The translations under genes were made by a program, and so were the position numbers. Below the pieces are notes generated by a model that saw nothing but the letters and a program-made list of their open reading frames with translations, did not search any database and was not told where the DNA came from. Of a DNA stretch of 64,000 bases, positions 16,095-25,476 are shown piece after piece. Location: contig NZ_DXUU01000006.1 of assembly GCF_019417665.1 (NCBI RefSeq), positions 1 through 64,000 on the forward strand, read 5' to 3'. Position 1 is the first letter of the stretch, and every line of letters starts with the position of its first letter. The stretch is from Ruminococcus sp. Its GTDB lineage: Bacteria > Bacillota > Clostridia > Oscillospirales > Ruminococcaceae.

Positions 16095-18263
16095 TCATTT
16101 AAGATACCGATATTGCTTTGGTGTATATCCTGTTATTTTTGAAAACTGCCTCAAGAAGTATTTTTCATCTTGATAACCGCATTGTTCAGCGATATGTCGG
16201 ACATTCTGATCGGTTGTACACAGCAGATACTTTGCTTTTGCAATTCTGGCGCGGATGCAGTCCTGATGGATGCTGATGCCAAAACAGTTTTTATAAAGAA
16301 CACGCAGATGTCCACAACTAAATGCGTGTGCTTGACATATGCTTTCCATCGAAACGGTTTTTTCTGGCGCAATATAGATGGTATTTCTGATTTGCAGCAT
16401 CTCTTGGTAATACGGCAAGCTGCGATTTTCCGAGAGCAACTTCAACTTTGCATCCAGATGAGATGTGGAAAAAGCAAGCAGTTTGGATCTGGTGCTGTCT
16501 TGATCGCACTGGACCGCCAGACAGAGATAGGAATCCATGCCATAGTTTTTGATGTAATCCTTCCTTTGCAGAAAAATTGAGGAAAGTCTGTCGGCTAACA
16601 GTTCTGCATTTGAACCTTTTCCATAGACAAAGCAGGCAAAAACGGTATCACTGATCCTTTCGCAAATATCTTTACTTCCGCAGAATTCCTTTACTGCTTC
16701 AGCAGCATCCAAAATAGCGGAAATTTTCTGATCGACATTGGGAAAGGCATTCTCAAAAATGCATATTTTCAAAAGCACATAAGTAAAATCTGTGTTTCCT
16801 GTTCTTTTGAGGGAGCGGTAAACCGATTCCATTCCTTTTGCATTGTATAGGTTTGTCAGGGAATCCCGCTGTCCGGAAAGATTTTGGCATTTCGTCAGAT
16901 ATTGGATGTCATTTTTCATATGTAAGACTTCTAGTCCGTTTGCAACGGATTTCAGCCAGTTCCGGAACGTGTTATCATAGGCATCGGGTGTGCTGCATTT
17001 CAAGATCACATATCCTAAGGTTTTTCTGGAGAAAAACAGTGGGTTTAAATAATATGCAGCAGGCTCGTCGTCAAAAAGCTTTGCAAATTTGGACTGGTGC
17101 AGGGAAAGGGCCTGCCGATCCGAAAAAATACTATAACATACCATAGTATCGGCATTTGCGGCGCTTTCGTACCAACTGTCATATAGGCAGAGATACATTT
17201 CGTCCACATGCTGTAACAGATATCGAAAATCACGGCAGACATGGAGCAGATCGTAAATATTGCTGCATTCTGCCAAGCAGCGGTCAAACTGACTGAACAG
17301 ATTTAGAAAACTGTGTACTTCCTTTGCATGTATTTCCTTTAATTCCGCATTCAGATGTTTTGGTGCAATGCCGCAGGAACAGCTGTTTCCGTGTATCATT
17401 TTCCCGGTAAGTTCCGGAACTTCTGGGTAACTTCCGCTTGCAAGCTTTTCGGAAAGAAACTGGACAGCTGCCGTTCCCAGTCCTTTGCGGTTTCTTTGAT
17501 ATGTCGTCAGGATGGGCGCGTGACTGAAACGCTCCCGGATGTATTCATATCCCACGACGGTGACATCATGGGGCACGTTGATGCCATTGTCCAGAAAGGT
17601 GTTCAGCAGTCCGTATGCCATATGATCATTGGCACACAGAATTGCTTCCGGCAGGGGAAGTTCCTTCTGAATATATTGCATCGCCAGTTCCTGTCCCGAA
17701 TTCATCCAGAAATCCCCGAAATGGACTTTGTTTTCATGGAAAGGAATACCATGCACAGTAAGGGCGTTCCGATATCCTTCCACACGAAGATGGGATGCTT
17801 GAATGAACGAGTGCCCGGTGAGCATGTCGATGTTGGTGAATCCGTGTACCTCGATCAGATGGTTTGTGATATCTTCCATATCATGCACATCATTTGTGTT
17901 GATGAACTGGAAATTCGGCAGCACGAAATCAGGAAGAGGTGTGCCGATGGCAACAATAGGTAAGTTTTGCTGCCTGGTTAGATTCTGTATGATTTGCTGC
18001 TGAAGCTCAGTGTTGATAATGACTTCGGAGATCAGAATGAATCCGTCAAATGCATGAGACAGGATCAGGTCGTAGATCGCATTTTCACAACGAAGTGCGG
18101 CGTTTGGCTCATTGGGATTGTAGATGTTGGAAAGTATCACAATGTCAATGTTCATGAGCTGGGCTTGTTCCATGACCCCATATAGAATCTCACGCTGTTC
18201 CATGTCTGCAGCTTGTGCGGCAATTATGCCAAATATTTTTCGTCTCAAGTGTACCATCTCCAT
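16095..18263 (-). CDS. AraC-type regulator with LacI-like sensor and degenerate GGDEF domain
   Basis: A transcription factor of about 722 residues. The N-terminal half (about 5-285) is a periplasmic-binding-protein-like sugar sensor of LacI type, with LRRKIFGIIAAQ at the start and AILCANDHMAYGLLN near 205. There is no N-terminal HTH. A middle part begins DSLTNLYNAKGM, as GGDEF domains do, but SDTVF stands where GGDEF should be, so it is probably inactive. The last 100 residues form an AraC double HTH ending in GYQDEKYFLRQFSKITGYTPKQYR. The start is uncertain: ATG at 18263 or 18257 fits the promoter at 18285-18313; the frame is open to 18575 but that lies upstream of the promoter. It diverges from the dockerin enzyme genes and likely controls them in response to a sugar. 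Confidence 0.8.
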   Translation of the reverse strand: MEMVHLRRKIFGIIAAQAADMEQREILYGVMEQAQLMNIDIVILSNIYNPNEPNAALRCENAIYDLILSHAFDGFILISEVIINTELQQQIIQNLTRQQNLPIVAIGTPLPDFVLPNFQFINTNDVHDMEDITNHLIEVHGFTNIDMLTGHSFIQASHLRVEGYRNALTVHGIPFHENKVHFGDFWMNSGQELAMQYIQKELPLPEAILCANDHMAYGLLNTFLDNGINVPHDVTVVGYEYIRERFSHAPILTTYQRNRKGLGTAAVQFLSEKLASGSYPEVPELTGKMIHGNSCSCGIAPKHLNAELKEIHAKEVHSFLNLFSQFDRCLAECSNIYDLLHVCRDFRYLLQHVDEMYLCLYDSWYESAANADTMVCYSIFSDRQALSLHQSKFAKLFDDEPAAYYLNPLFFSRKTLGYVILKCSTPDAYDNTFRNWLKSVANGLEVLHMKNDIQYLTKCQNLSGQRDSLTNLYNAKGMESVYRSLKRTGNTDFTYVLLKICIFENAFPNVDQKISAILDAAEAVKEFCGSKDICERISDTVFACFVYGKGSNAELLADRLSSIFLQRKDYIKNYGMDSYLCLAVQCDQDSTRSKLLAFSTSHLDAKLKLLSENRSLPYYQEMLQIRNTIYIAPEKTVSMESICQAHAFSCGHLRVLYKNCFGISIHQDCIRARIAKAKYLLCTTDQNVRHIAEQCGYQDEKYFLRQFSKITGYTPKQYRYLK

Positions 18264-18284
18264 TTTCTCGGTGAAGTTGTTTTC

Positions 18285-18313
18285 ATTATACCGCAGCGAA
18301 GTTCCCATGTTAA
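18285..18313 (-). promoter_or_regulatory. Promoter of the AraC-type regulator
   Basis: On the minus strand, TTAACA (18308-18313), 17 bases, TATAAT (18285-18290). The start site would fall near 18278, leaving only about 15 bases of leader. Confidence 0.7.
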
Positions 18314-18356
18314 GAGAAACATCTTCATTTTGTCCACTTAAAACGCATAATGTGAG

Positions 18357-18385
18357 TTGACGATACAAAAAGAAAAATGTATAAT
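18357..18385 (+). promoter_or_regulatory. Promoter before the GH98 gene
   Basis: TTGACG (18357-18362), 17 bases, TATAAT (18380-18385). The predicted start of transcription (near 18392) falls almost on the first ATG of the GH98 frame, which leaves no room for a ribosome site. Confidence 0.75.
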
Positions 18386-18393
18386 ATGTACAA

Positions 18394-21300
18394 ATGAACT
18401 GGATAGCAGATTTGTGCTGCAAGCCTGGTGCAAGCAGTATCAAGAATGCGGATTCCAATGCGGTTGTACAGACACTGGAAAACCTTTCTCTGGAGGCGGA
18501 GCCTTTTACTGCATCCGCAGCAGGCAGCTTCCGCCGTCCGGTCTCCAATGAACATCCCATGTGGATCGTGCACATTGACTCCTGGAACTATGCAGACCCG
18601 GCAAAGATCATTGACCTGATTCCGGAGGATGTTTTGCCTTATGTGGTGTTCAACATTTCCCTTTCCATCAATTGGGATCGGGATAATCATAAATGGCTCA
18701 TGATCCAGGATGGTTATGAAACCGCCAAATCCTGGCTGAGAACCTGTGCTGATAAGGAGGTCTGGACAATGATCCAGCCGTCCAGCGGCGGACAGTGTCA
18801 TTTTCCGGATTATGCTGCGGACTATGATCTGGACAGCACCATATTCGGGGAGTTTTTCCGGGATTATCCCAACTTTATCGGCTATAACTATTGCGAACAG
18901 TTCTGGGGATTTGAACAGGAGGATTTTCCCATCACATGCGCTGACCGCTACAGACACTTTGCTGCGTTGCTGAAATTGTGCAATAAATACGGCGGCTATC
19001 TGGACGTGAGCTGGTGTGGAAATCAGTGGAGTCCGAAGATCAATCCCCTTGCCATGCTCAAACAGGTGCCGGAGTGGGAAGAGGCATGCCGTCAGTATTC
19101 CGACAATTTCATTCTGGAAGAGAAATATACCCAGGGCAGTTATATTGCTGATATGGAAAGTCTGGTATACGGCTATTACATCTCCGGTTATTGTGGGAAT
19201 TTTGGTGTACGGTATGATGAAACAGGCTGGACAGACCGTTCCAGCGATGGTACAGAAGCGCTGCCTTCCAAGGAGCAGTACAGAGTCGTCACTGGTCTGC
19301 CGATCTTTCTGGAACGTATGGTGAAAAACGGTGCTACTGTCATTGACGGTCCAGAACTTGTCTGGGCAGATGATTTTAAAGAAACGTGGGGAATGACAGA
19401 CAGTGAGGGTTATCGTGTCCGAGAGTGGGAGATGTACGATCAGTATCAGAATGTGATGCTAGATGTTTTCCGGAAGGTACAGGATGGAATGATCCGCATT
19501 CCTGACCGGAAAGAAGTTGTGAGCAATACGAAGCTTGTGGTCATTCAGGATGTTGCCGACGGAGCTGGGAAAACGTGGGATGAACCGTACAGCACATATC
19601 CAACGCTGTTCGAGGGCTTGTATCGCATGAGCAATGACGGAAATCTGAAAGACAATACCATTCTGTATAAGAGTACGGGTACATATCAGACGATTCCCAC
19701 GGTGTATGCACTCAAGGATGATCTGGCAAAATCCATTCCCGTTCAGGTGAAGCAATCAGAAATCCCGTCACGCTGGCCCACTATCGAAGCGAAGCAGGAG
19801 GAATTCAATCAGCTGTACACTTCGGATTATTGGGGCAACTGCTACGCTGGCAGAAACGAAAACACATGGGTGACATACAATCCAGACAAAAACGGTGCAC
19901 CGGCTGGGGGATTCCTTTCACTGCAATACAACACCTGCAAGCAAATGGAAGTGACATTTTCTGAGCGTGCATCTGCACTGATCAACGAATACAGCAATCA
20001 TATTGACCTCTATGTGAATAACTACGATGAAGATGATCCGACGACGCTGAAAACAAATACATTCAAGTTTTATGGTTGTTCCTCTGAACCGACATTTACA
20101 TATCAAGACAGAGGCGTCAATCAGACAGCAAGCCAGATCACAGGAAACTTCAGCAGTGACGGCACGTATACGCTTACGGTTAAGCACAATGGCCCTGTTG
20201 ATATTATAGTAAACTGCTCCGGCAGTGAAACCAATCGTCTGACTTCGTATCAGACAGCCACTCTTGTGGAACCTGCAGCGCCGGATTTCTATGAGGGCGC
20301 ACGGCAATATGAAGGGGAATTTTTTGATACAAAGAATATCGAGGGAAATGTAACAAACGGATGTAACAGCGGTATTACCGGTTATCAGGGGCAGGGTTTT
20401 CTGAAATTCGGTACCAATGCCTCCGCAGCGGTAAAGGATACGGTGGCAACACAGAAAGCAGGTACATTCCAGATGACATTGCGGTATGCAGTGACAGCGG
20501 ATATCAATACGGTTGACCTGTATGTCAACGGCACAAAGGTAAAGACGCTGTCGCTTTCGAAAGGCACGTCTCTCAGCGATTGGAAAACGATTACGCAGGA
20601 GATCTCATTGATCGAAGGCGAGAACAAAATTGAACTGAAAGCGAATGCAGCTTTGGCAAGTACTTTGTATCTGGATAATTTTATTGTAGACGGAGATTTC
20701 GGTGATGCTGCCGTTTCACTGCCGCCGCTGAACGGCAAGCTGATCCAGAATCTTGTGGTCAATGATAAGGAGAACGGCTCTGATTGGTCGATCTATGAGG
20801 AATTTGGTGAAGGTTCTGTTTTGTTCGGCGATCGTGACATAACTGCAACCAGTGTTCCGTCAGTCCTCGTAGGGACAGAGGCTGTCAGAACTGCCTGCGA
20901 TTCCAAACTGTATACCTCTGATCTGGGAACATTCCAGGCAGGCGATGATATTACGGTATTTGTTGCTATGGATTCTCGTGTTGTCCCGGTTCTTCCGGAC
21001 TGGCTGAAAGGCTGGGAAAAGACAGAGGATACCGTCTTGTCTTCTAATGATCTGACCTATGTGATTTATGCCAAAGCCCTGCGTTCCGGTGAAACTATGA
21101 CGCTTGGCATGAACGGTGGAAATGGCAATAATACCAATTATTTTGTCCTCGCAAAGCTGACAGAGCAAATGCAGTCTACAACCACAACAACGGAAAAATC
21201 GACAGTCTCTACGGCAAAAACCTCTGCAACAGAGCAACGTACTGCAACAAGTTCCGGCAGCCAGACAGAGACAGTCTCGACGACAGCAACACAGTCCACG

Positions 21301-21663
21301 TCGGCTACAGAAACAAAGCAGCCGGATATAGAAACAACATCGCAAACTGCAACATCTACATCTAAAACTGGCACAGAGGACACTGGTTTCACTGAAACTA
21401 CATCAAAATCATCTGATAAAACCAGTTCCACTGCAACATCTCCTGAAACAGTAATTCTCTATGGTGATGTCAATATAGACGGAAGAGTGGATATTACAGA
21501 CGCAGTACTCCTGAACAAAGCAACTGCCGGTTCGGTACAGCTGAGCGATGCAGCTATGCGCAATGCGGACTGCGATAATAATCAGGCACTTGATGGAAAT
21601 GACGCACTGCTTTTGCTGAAATTTCTGGTACATCTGGTCAGTGTACTTCCCTGCACAGAATAA
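18394..21663 (+). CDS. GH98-family glycoside hydrolase with CBM and dockerin, no signal peptide seen
   Basis: A 1089-residue modular enzyme. The GH98 catalytic domain starts near residue 53 (MWIVHIDSWNYADP) and contains YNYCEQFWGF, DVSWCGNQWSP and DGPELVW. GH98 includes endo-beta-galactosidases on blood-group glycans and endo-xylanases; the GH30-CE1 neighbour favours xylan, but this is inference. A beta-sandwich region reaches to about 635, then a CBM35/CBM6-like module (637-769), a further module with LPDWLKGWEKT (775-925), a Ser/Thr-rich linker, and a C-terminal dockerin (1020-1085) with two calcium-loop repeats starting GDVNIDGRVDITDA. The first 50 residues contain no signal peptide although a dockerin protein must be exported. 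The ATG at 18394 has no ribosome site, so the true 5' end may be lost or elsewhere. Confidence 0.82.
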   Translation: MNWIADLCCKPGASSIKNADSNAVVQTLENLSLEAEPFTASAAGSFRRPVSNEHPMWIVHIDSWNYADPAKIIDLIPEDVLPYVVFNISLSINWDRDNHKWLMIQDGYETAKSWLRTCADKEVWTMIQPSSGGQCHFPDYAADYDLDSTIFGEFFRDYPNFIGYNYCEQFWGFEQEDFPITCADRYRHFAALLKLCNKYGGYLDVSWCGNQWSPKINPLAMLKQVPEWEEACRQYSDNFILEEKYTQGSYIADMESLVYGYYISGYCGNFGVRYDETGWTDRSSDGTEALPSKEQYRVVTGLPIFLERMVKNGATVIDGPELVWADDFKETWGMTDSEGYRVREWEMYDQYQNVMLDVFRKVQDGMIRIPDRKEVVSNTKLVVIQDVADGAGKTWDEPYSTYPTLFEGLYRMSNDGNLKDNTILYKSTGTYQTIPTVYALKDDLAKSIPVQVKQSEIPSRWPTIEAKQEEFNQLYTSDYWGNCYAGRNENTWVTYNPDKNGAPAGGFLSLQYNTCKQMEVTFSERASALINEYSNHIDLYVNNYDEDDPTTLKTNTFKFYGCSSEPTFTYQDRGVNQTASQITGNFSSDGTYTLTVKHNGPVDIIVNCSGSETNRLTSYQTATLVEPAAPDFYEGARQYEGEFFDTKNIEGNVTNGCNSGITGYQGQGFLKFGTNASAAVKDTVATQKAGTFQMTLRYAVTADINTVDLYVNGTKVKTLSLSKGTSLSDWKTITQEISLIEGENKIELKANAALASTLYLDNFIVDGDFGDAAVSLPPLNGKLIQNLVVNDKENGSDWSIYEEFGEGSVLFGDRDITATSVPSVLVGTEAVRTACDSKLYTSDLGTFQAGDDITVFVAMDSRVVPVLPDWLKGWEKTEDTVLSSNDLTYVIYAKALRSGETMTLGMNGGNGNNTNYFVLAKLTEQMQSTTTTTEKSTVSTAKTSATEQRTATSSGSQTETVSTTATQSTSATETKQPDIETTSQTATSTSKTGTEDTGFTETTSKSSDKTSSTATSPETVILYGDVNIDGRVDITDAVLLNKATAGSVQLSDAAMRNADCDNNQALDGNDALLLLKFLVHLVSVLPCTE

Positions 21664-21676
21664 ATGAGGTGACATG

Positions 21677-24529
21677 ATGGGCAATTTCTTTCAAAAAACC
21701 AGAAAATCCGTAATGGCTGTTCTGGCAGCCGGTACAATGATGCTGGGGACAGCATCCCTGCTGCCAGCTATGACCACCTCAGCTGCAGACAATTGTATCA
21801 TTGATACTTCAGTAGAATATCAGACCATCCGTGGATTTGGTGCCATTAACCATCCGGAATGGACGGGAAAAGATCTGACGGAAGAACAGCAGGCAACGGC
21901 ATTTGACAACGGTGATGATCAATTGGGATTCACAGTACTGCGGATCTTCGTCAACGAGGACAGGGAACAGTGGTATAAGGCTGTGCCGACAGCAAAGGCT
22001 GCGATTGCAAAAGGTGCTGTGGTATTTGCATCACCGTGGAATCCTCCTGACAGCATGACGGAAACCTTTACTAGAACCTATACCCAGTGGTGGGATGGTA
22101 CTGTTGTCACCCAGGAAAATCAGAAGCGTCTCCGTCATGACAAATATGCGGAATATGCGCAGCATCTGAATGATTTTGTGCACTATATGAGAGACAACGG
22201 TGTGGAACTGTATGCCATTTCCATTCAAAATGAACCGGATTATGGTCATGACTGGACATGGTGGACGTCAGACGAATGCTTGGATTTTCTGGAGAACTAT
22301 GCAGATCAGATTGACTGCCGTGTTATGTCACCGGAGACTTTTTCTTATAACAAGGAGTATTACAACAAGATCCTGGACAGTGAAAAAGCATCGGCAAATA
22401 CCGATCTTTTTGGAACGCATTTCTATGGGACCAGTCGTGACAATATGGATTTTCCAGCATTGGAGCAGTCCGGGAAAGAAATCTGGATGACAGAGGTTTA
22501 TGTGCCCAACAGTGACGCAGATTCCTCTGACCGCTGGCCGGAATCTATTCAGGTGGCAGAGAATATGCATAACGGTCTTGTTGTGGGCAATATGAATGCC
22601 TATGTATGGTGGTATCTTCGCCGGAGTTATGGCCCTATGAAAGAGGACGGAACGATCAGTAAGCGAGGTTACTGCATGGCACAGTATTCCAAATATGTCA
22701 GACCGGGGGATATCCGGATCGATGCAACGGAATCTCCGGCGGAGAATGTCTATATTTCTGCCTATAAAAATGATGCAGATCAGGTCACTGTTGTGGCAAT
22801 CAACAGCGGTTCGGAAGATTGCAGCCAGAATTTTGTGATACAGGGTGAAACCATCGGGAATGTTGATCGTTATCGCACTTCTGCCACTGAAAATCTTGCC
22901 AAAACAGTAAGCATAGAAGCAGGGGAAAATAACTTCTGGGCGCAGTTACCGGCGGAGAGTGTTTCCACCTTTGTTGTTACATTGTCCGATGATCCGGATG
23001 AAAATGGATATTACTTCCATGATACATTTGAAGATTCCAATTGTGGATGGACAGCGAGAGGTGTCGGTCAGGTGCAGCTCAGCGGCAGAACACCCTATGT
23101 GGGAACCAATGCACTTCTTGTTTCTGGGAGAACTGCTGTATGGAATGGTGCAGAGAAGGTACTGGATACTTCGGCATTTCATACAGGGGAGACCTATAGC
23201 TTTAGTGCAGATGTAAAATATCTGGATGGAAAATGCACAGAGAAGTTTTCGCTCACCATGCAATATACGGATAAAGACGGGAAAACGCAGTATATAAACG
23301 TGGATTCAAAAACTGCCGTCAGGGGTGAGTATGTGCAGCTTTTCAATAAGCATTTTACCATTCCTGCGGACGCCTCTAACATACGGCTTATAGTAGAAAG
23401 CACAAAACAGCTGGTGAATTTTTATGTGGATGAAGTAATCGGTGCAGTTGCCGGAACTGAAATCGAAGGACCGGCAGAACTGGATTTCATTCTAGGTGAT
23501 GTGAACAGGGATGGAATTGTGAATGGTATGGATCTTGCCCTTACCAGAAACGGCGTTGCAAATGGTTTCGGGGATAATTTTACAAGCGTTGCGGCAGATG
23601 TGGATCAGAATGGAACACCTGATGCAGATGACATAGTTCAGCTCCAGGATTTCCTTCTGGCAAAAATCAATGTTTTTACCGATGCGGAACTCCCACAAAC
23701 GGAAATAACACCAGAGGAATATATGAAACAGATCAACACAGCAATAGTGGAAAAAGAGCCAGACGATGCGACCGAAGAAAAATCAGGCGTTGCATACGGA
23801 ACATACGAAAAAAAGACGATTTATTCGGAAGTCTGCCAACGGAACAAGAACTTTAATGTACTGCTTCCGGCAGGGTATACAACCAGTAAGCAATATCCAG
23901 TGCTCTATGTGCTTCATGGATATTGGGGCAATGAAGATGCATTGCTGGATGCCGGAGATGCATCTCTGAAACTGCGTCAGATCATTGGCAACGCCATTGC
24001 CGCAGGGGAAGCGGAGGAGATGATCGTGGTCTTTCCGGATATCTATGCCAGCGATACCCAGGACGTATGTGATGGATTAAACGAAAAAAACAATGCGGCG
24101 TATGATAATTTTATCCATCTGCTGACCGAGGAAATCATGCCCTATATGGAGCAGAATTATTCCATTCTGACAGACAGGAAAAACACAGCGATTACGGGCT
24201 TTTCCATGGGCGGAAGAGAATCGCTGTATATCGGATTCAGCCGCCCGGATCTGTTCGGATATGTGGGTGCCATGTGTCCTGCACCGGGACTCACGACAGA
24301 TCTGATACCAGACAGCGAATTGAAATTCAACGGTCTTTCACCTTATTTGCTCATGGTCAGCGCCGGTTCCAATGATCAGGTGGTCTGGTCAACGCCTGCC
24401 AGTTATCATGACACCATGAACCATAACGGCGTAACGCATGTCTGGAATTATGTTGGCGGCGGCGATCATGGCGGTTACACCATTCGCCCACATATGTACA
24501 ATTTTGTGCGTTCTATTTTTAAAGTATAA
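21677..24529 (+). CDS. Secreted GH30 xylanase - CBM22 - dockerin - CE1 esterase
   Basis: A 950-residue cellulosomal enzyme with two catalytic domains. A signal peptide covers residues 1-36 (cleavage near TSAAD). The GH30 domain, of the glucuronoxylanase (subfamily 8) look, spans about 38-430 with the acid/base in SIQNEPDY and the nucleophile in IWMTEVYVP. A CBM22-like module (435-590) and an internal dockerin (606-665, GDVNRDGIVNGMD) follow. The C-terminal CE1 esterase (705-950) shows YVLHGYWGNED and the serine nucleophile in GFSMGG near 843. Together they would cut glucuronoxylan and remove feruloyl or acetyl groups. ATG at 21677 fits the GAGGTG site better than the ATG three bases before. 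It is 13 bases after GH98, so both are cotranscribed. Confidence 0.9.
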   Translation: MGNFFQKTRKSVMAVLAAGTMMLGTASLLPAMTTSAADNCIIDTSVEYQTIRGFGAINHPEWTGKDLTEEQQATAFDNGDDQLGFTVLRIFVNEDREQWYKAVPTAKAAIAKGAVVFASPWNPPDSMTETFTRTYTQWWDGTVVTQENQKRLRHDKYAEYAQHLNDFVHYMRDNGVELYAISIQNEPDYGHDWTWWTSDECLDFLENYADQIDCRVMSPETFSYNKEYYNKILDSEKASANTDLFGTHFYGTSRDNMDFPALEQSGKEIWMTEVYVPNSDADSSDRWPESIQVAENMHNGLVVGNMNAYVWWYLRRSYGPMKEDGTISKRGYCMAQYSKYVRPGDIRIDATESPAENVYISAYKNDADQVTVVAINSGSEDCSQNFVIQGETIGNVDRYRTSATENLAKTVSIEAGENNFWAQLPAESVSTFVVTLSDDPDENGYYFHDTFEDSNCGWTARGVGQVQLSGRTPYVGTNALLVSGRTAVWNGAEKVLDTSAFHTGETYSFSADVKYLDGKCTEKFSLTMQYTDKDGKTQYINVDSKTAVRGEYVQLFNKHFTIPADASNIRLIVESTKQLVNFYVDEVIGAVAGTEIEGPAELDFILGDVNRDGIVNGMDLALTRNGVANGFGDNFTSVAADVDQNGTPDADDIVQLQDFLLAKINVFTDAELPQTEITPEEYMKQINTAIVEKEPDDATEEKSGVAYGTYEKKTIYSEVCQRNKNFNVLLPAGYTTSKQYPVLYVLHGYWGNEDALLDAGDASLKLRQIIGNAIAAGEAEEMIVVFPDIYASDTQDVCDGLNEKNNAAYDNFIHLLTEEIMPYMEQNYSILTDRKNTAITGFSMGGRESLYIGFSRPDLFGYVGAMCPAPGLTTDLIPDSELKFNGLSPYLLMVSAGSNDQVVWSTPASYHDTMNHNGVTHVWNYVGGGDHGGYTIRPHMYNFVRSIFKV

Positions 24530-24570
24530 ATCTGGATTTTACATCCTCATATTACGAATGTTGAATTCTT

Positions 24571-24783
24571 AACAATCAGAGATTTATCATGAAGAAATAT
24601 CTGGAAGTCCTGAGAGAAAAACTGATGACATATTTGATGATTCAGGCGAAATAATATGACAGCAGCAGCTTTACTATTTCCTATGACAGGTAGGAACTTG
24701 CAGATTTTCTTGAGATCAGCAAGCTGAGAAAAGAAAATGTGATTGAGTGCAAACGAAACTTTTTCAGATTATTGGAAAAATAA
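24571..24783 (+). pseudogene. Decayed C-terminal end of a Crp/Fnr-family regulator
   Basis: One frame reads NNQRFIMKKYLEVLREKLMTYL, then MIQAK-stop-YDSSSFTISYDR-stop-ELADFLEIS, then KLRKENVIECKRNFFRLLEK-stop. This follows the Crp/Fnr DNA-binding end (REKLxxYLxxQAK, RQELADFL, then the recognition helix and wing). The glutamine normally found before ELADFL is a TAG stop, a TAA stop stands after QAK, and the recognition-helix segment (RSALSREL in relatives) appears deleted. Nothing of the cyclic-nucleotide-like domain remains upstream. This explains most of the 272-base gap after the GH30 gene. Confidence 0.7.
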
Positions 24784-24801
24784 AAATGGGGCGTGATTAT
24801 A

Positions 24802-25347
24802 ATGAAAACACTGATTCTCAATGGCTCTCCACGGAAAAATGGTGATACAGCTTTTCTCATTCAGAAACTGACAGAACAACTGCATGGAGAATATAAAATT
24901 GTTAACGCTTATACGGCAAATATTGCTCCCTGCATTGATTGCTGCAAATGCAGGGAGCAATATGGCTGTATTATAGATGATGAGATGCAAGAGGTTTACC
25001 GTTATCTTGAGACATGTGATAATGTCATTATTGCATCTCCCATTTATTTTTCGGAGTTAACGGGAAAACTGCTGGATCTGGGCAGTCGGCTGCAACAATA
25101 TTTTTCAGCGAAACAGTTTCTGCACAAAGAACCGCAGCTCAAGCGAAAAAAGGGCGTGGTTTTATTAGTAGGCGGCGGTTCCGGAAAACCGCAAAAAGCC
25201 TATGAAACAGCAATTTGTCTGCTGCATTATATGAATGTGCAGCAGATTTATCCTTTGATTTGCAGCCATAACACAGACCATGTCCCCGTTGAAAAAGATG
25301 AAAGCGTATTGATTGAAATAAAGAAAGCTGCCGAAGTATTTTTGTGA
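24802..25347 (+). CDS. Flavodoxin-fold NAD(P)H-dependent FMN oxidoreductase
   Basis: A 181-residue protein of the NADPH-dependent FMN reductase / iron-sulfur flavoprotein-like group. The N-terminal FMN phosphate loop is LNGSPRKNGDTAFL (about 6-19). A cysteine cluster CIDCCKCREQYGC (about 39-51) resembles the compact motif of iron-sulfur flavoproteins. ASPIYFSELTGKLLDL (about 80-95) is the usual flavin-binding second loop. The substrate is unknown; quinones or small electrophiles are typical. The ATG at 24802 has a weak purine-rich site. The cysteine-coding DNA contains a perfect 13-bp inverted repeat (24922-24934 and 24949-24961). Confidence 0.82.
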   Translation: MKTLILNGSPRKNGDTAFLIQKLTEQLHGEYKIVNAYTANIAPCIDCCKCREQYGCIIDDEMQEVYRYLETCDNVIIASPIYFSELTGKLLDLGSRLQQYFSAKQFLHKEPQLKRKKGVVLLVGGGSGKPQKAYETAICLLHYMNVQQIYPLICSHNTDHVPVEKDESVLIEIKKAAEVFL

Positions 25348-25476
25348 GGTATTGCTTTGACATGCAAATTTATTTTCTGAATTTCGGGGATATTTTTATA
25401 AGCGGACTTTAAAGAAAATATGCTCTTCTTTGCTGAATCATCTTAAGGAACACAGCACAAAGAATACTCGATGGTT

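Noticed and set aside
15766..16173. A 135-residue plus-strand gene after the YwqG-like gene
   Set aside because: Its first third is repeat sequence with a terminator and its end overlaps the AraC regulator. Only the GNAT-like middle part is meaningful, so I call it a remnant.
18264..18575. N-terminal extension of the AraC-type regulator by about 100 residues
   Set aside because: The extension would cross both divergent promoters and the GH98 start, and its translation has no HTH or ribosome site.
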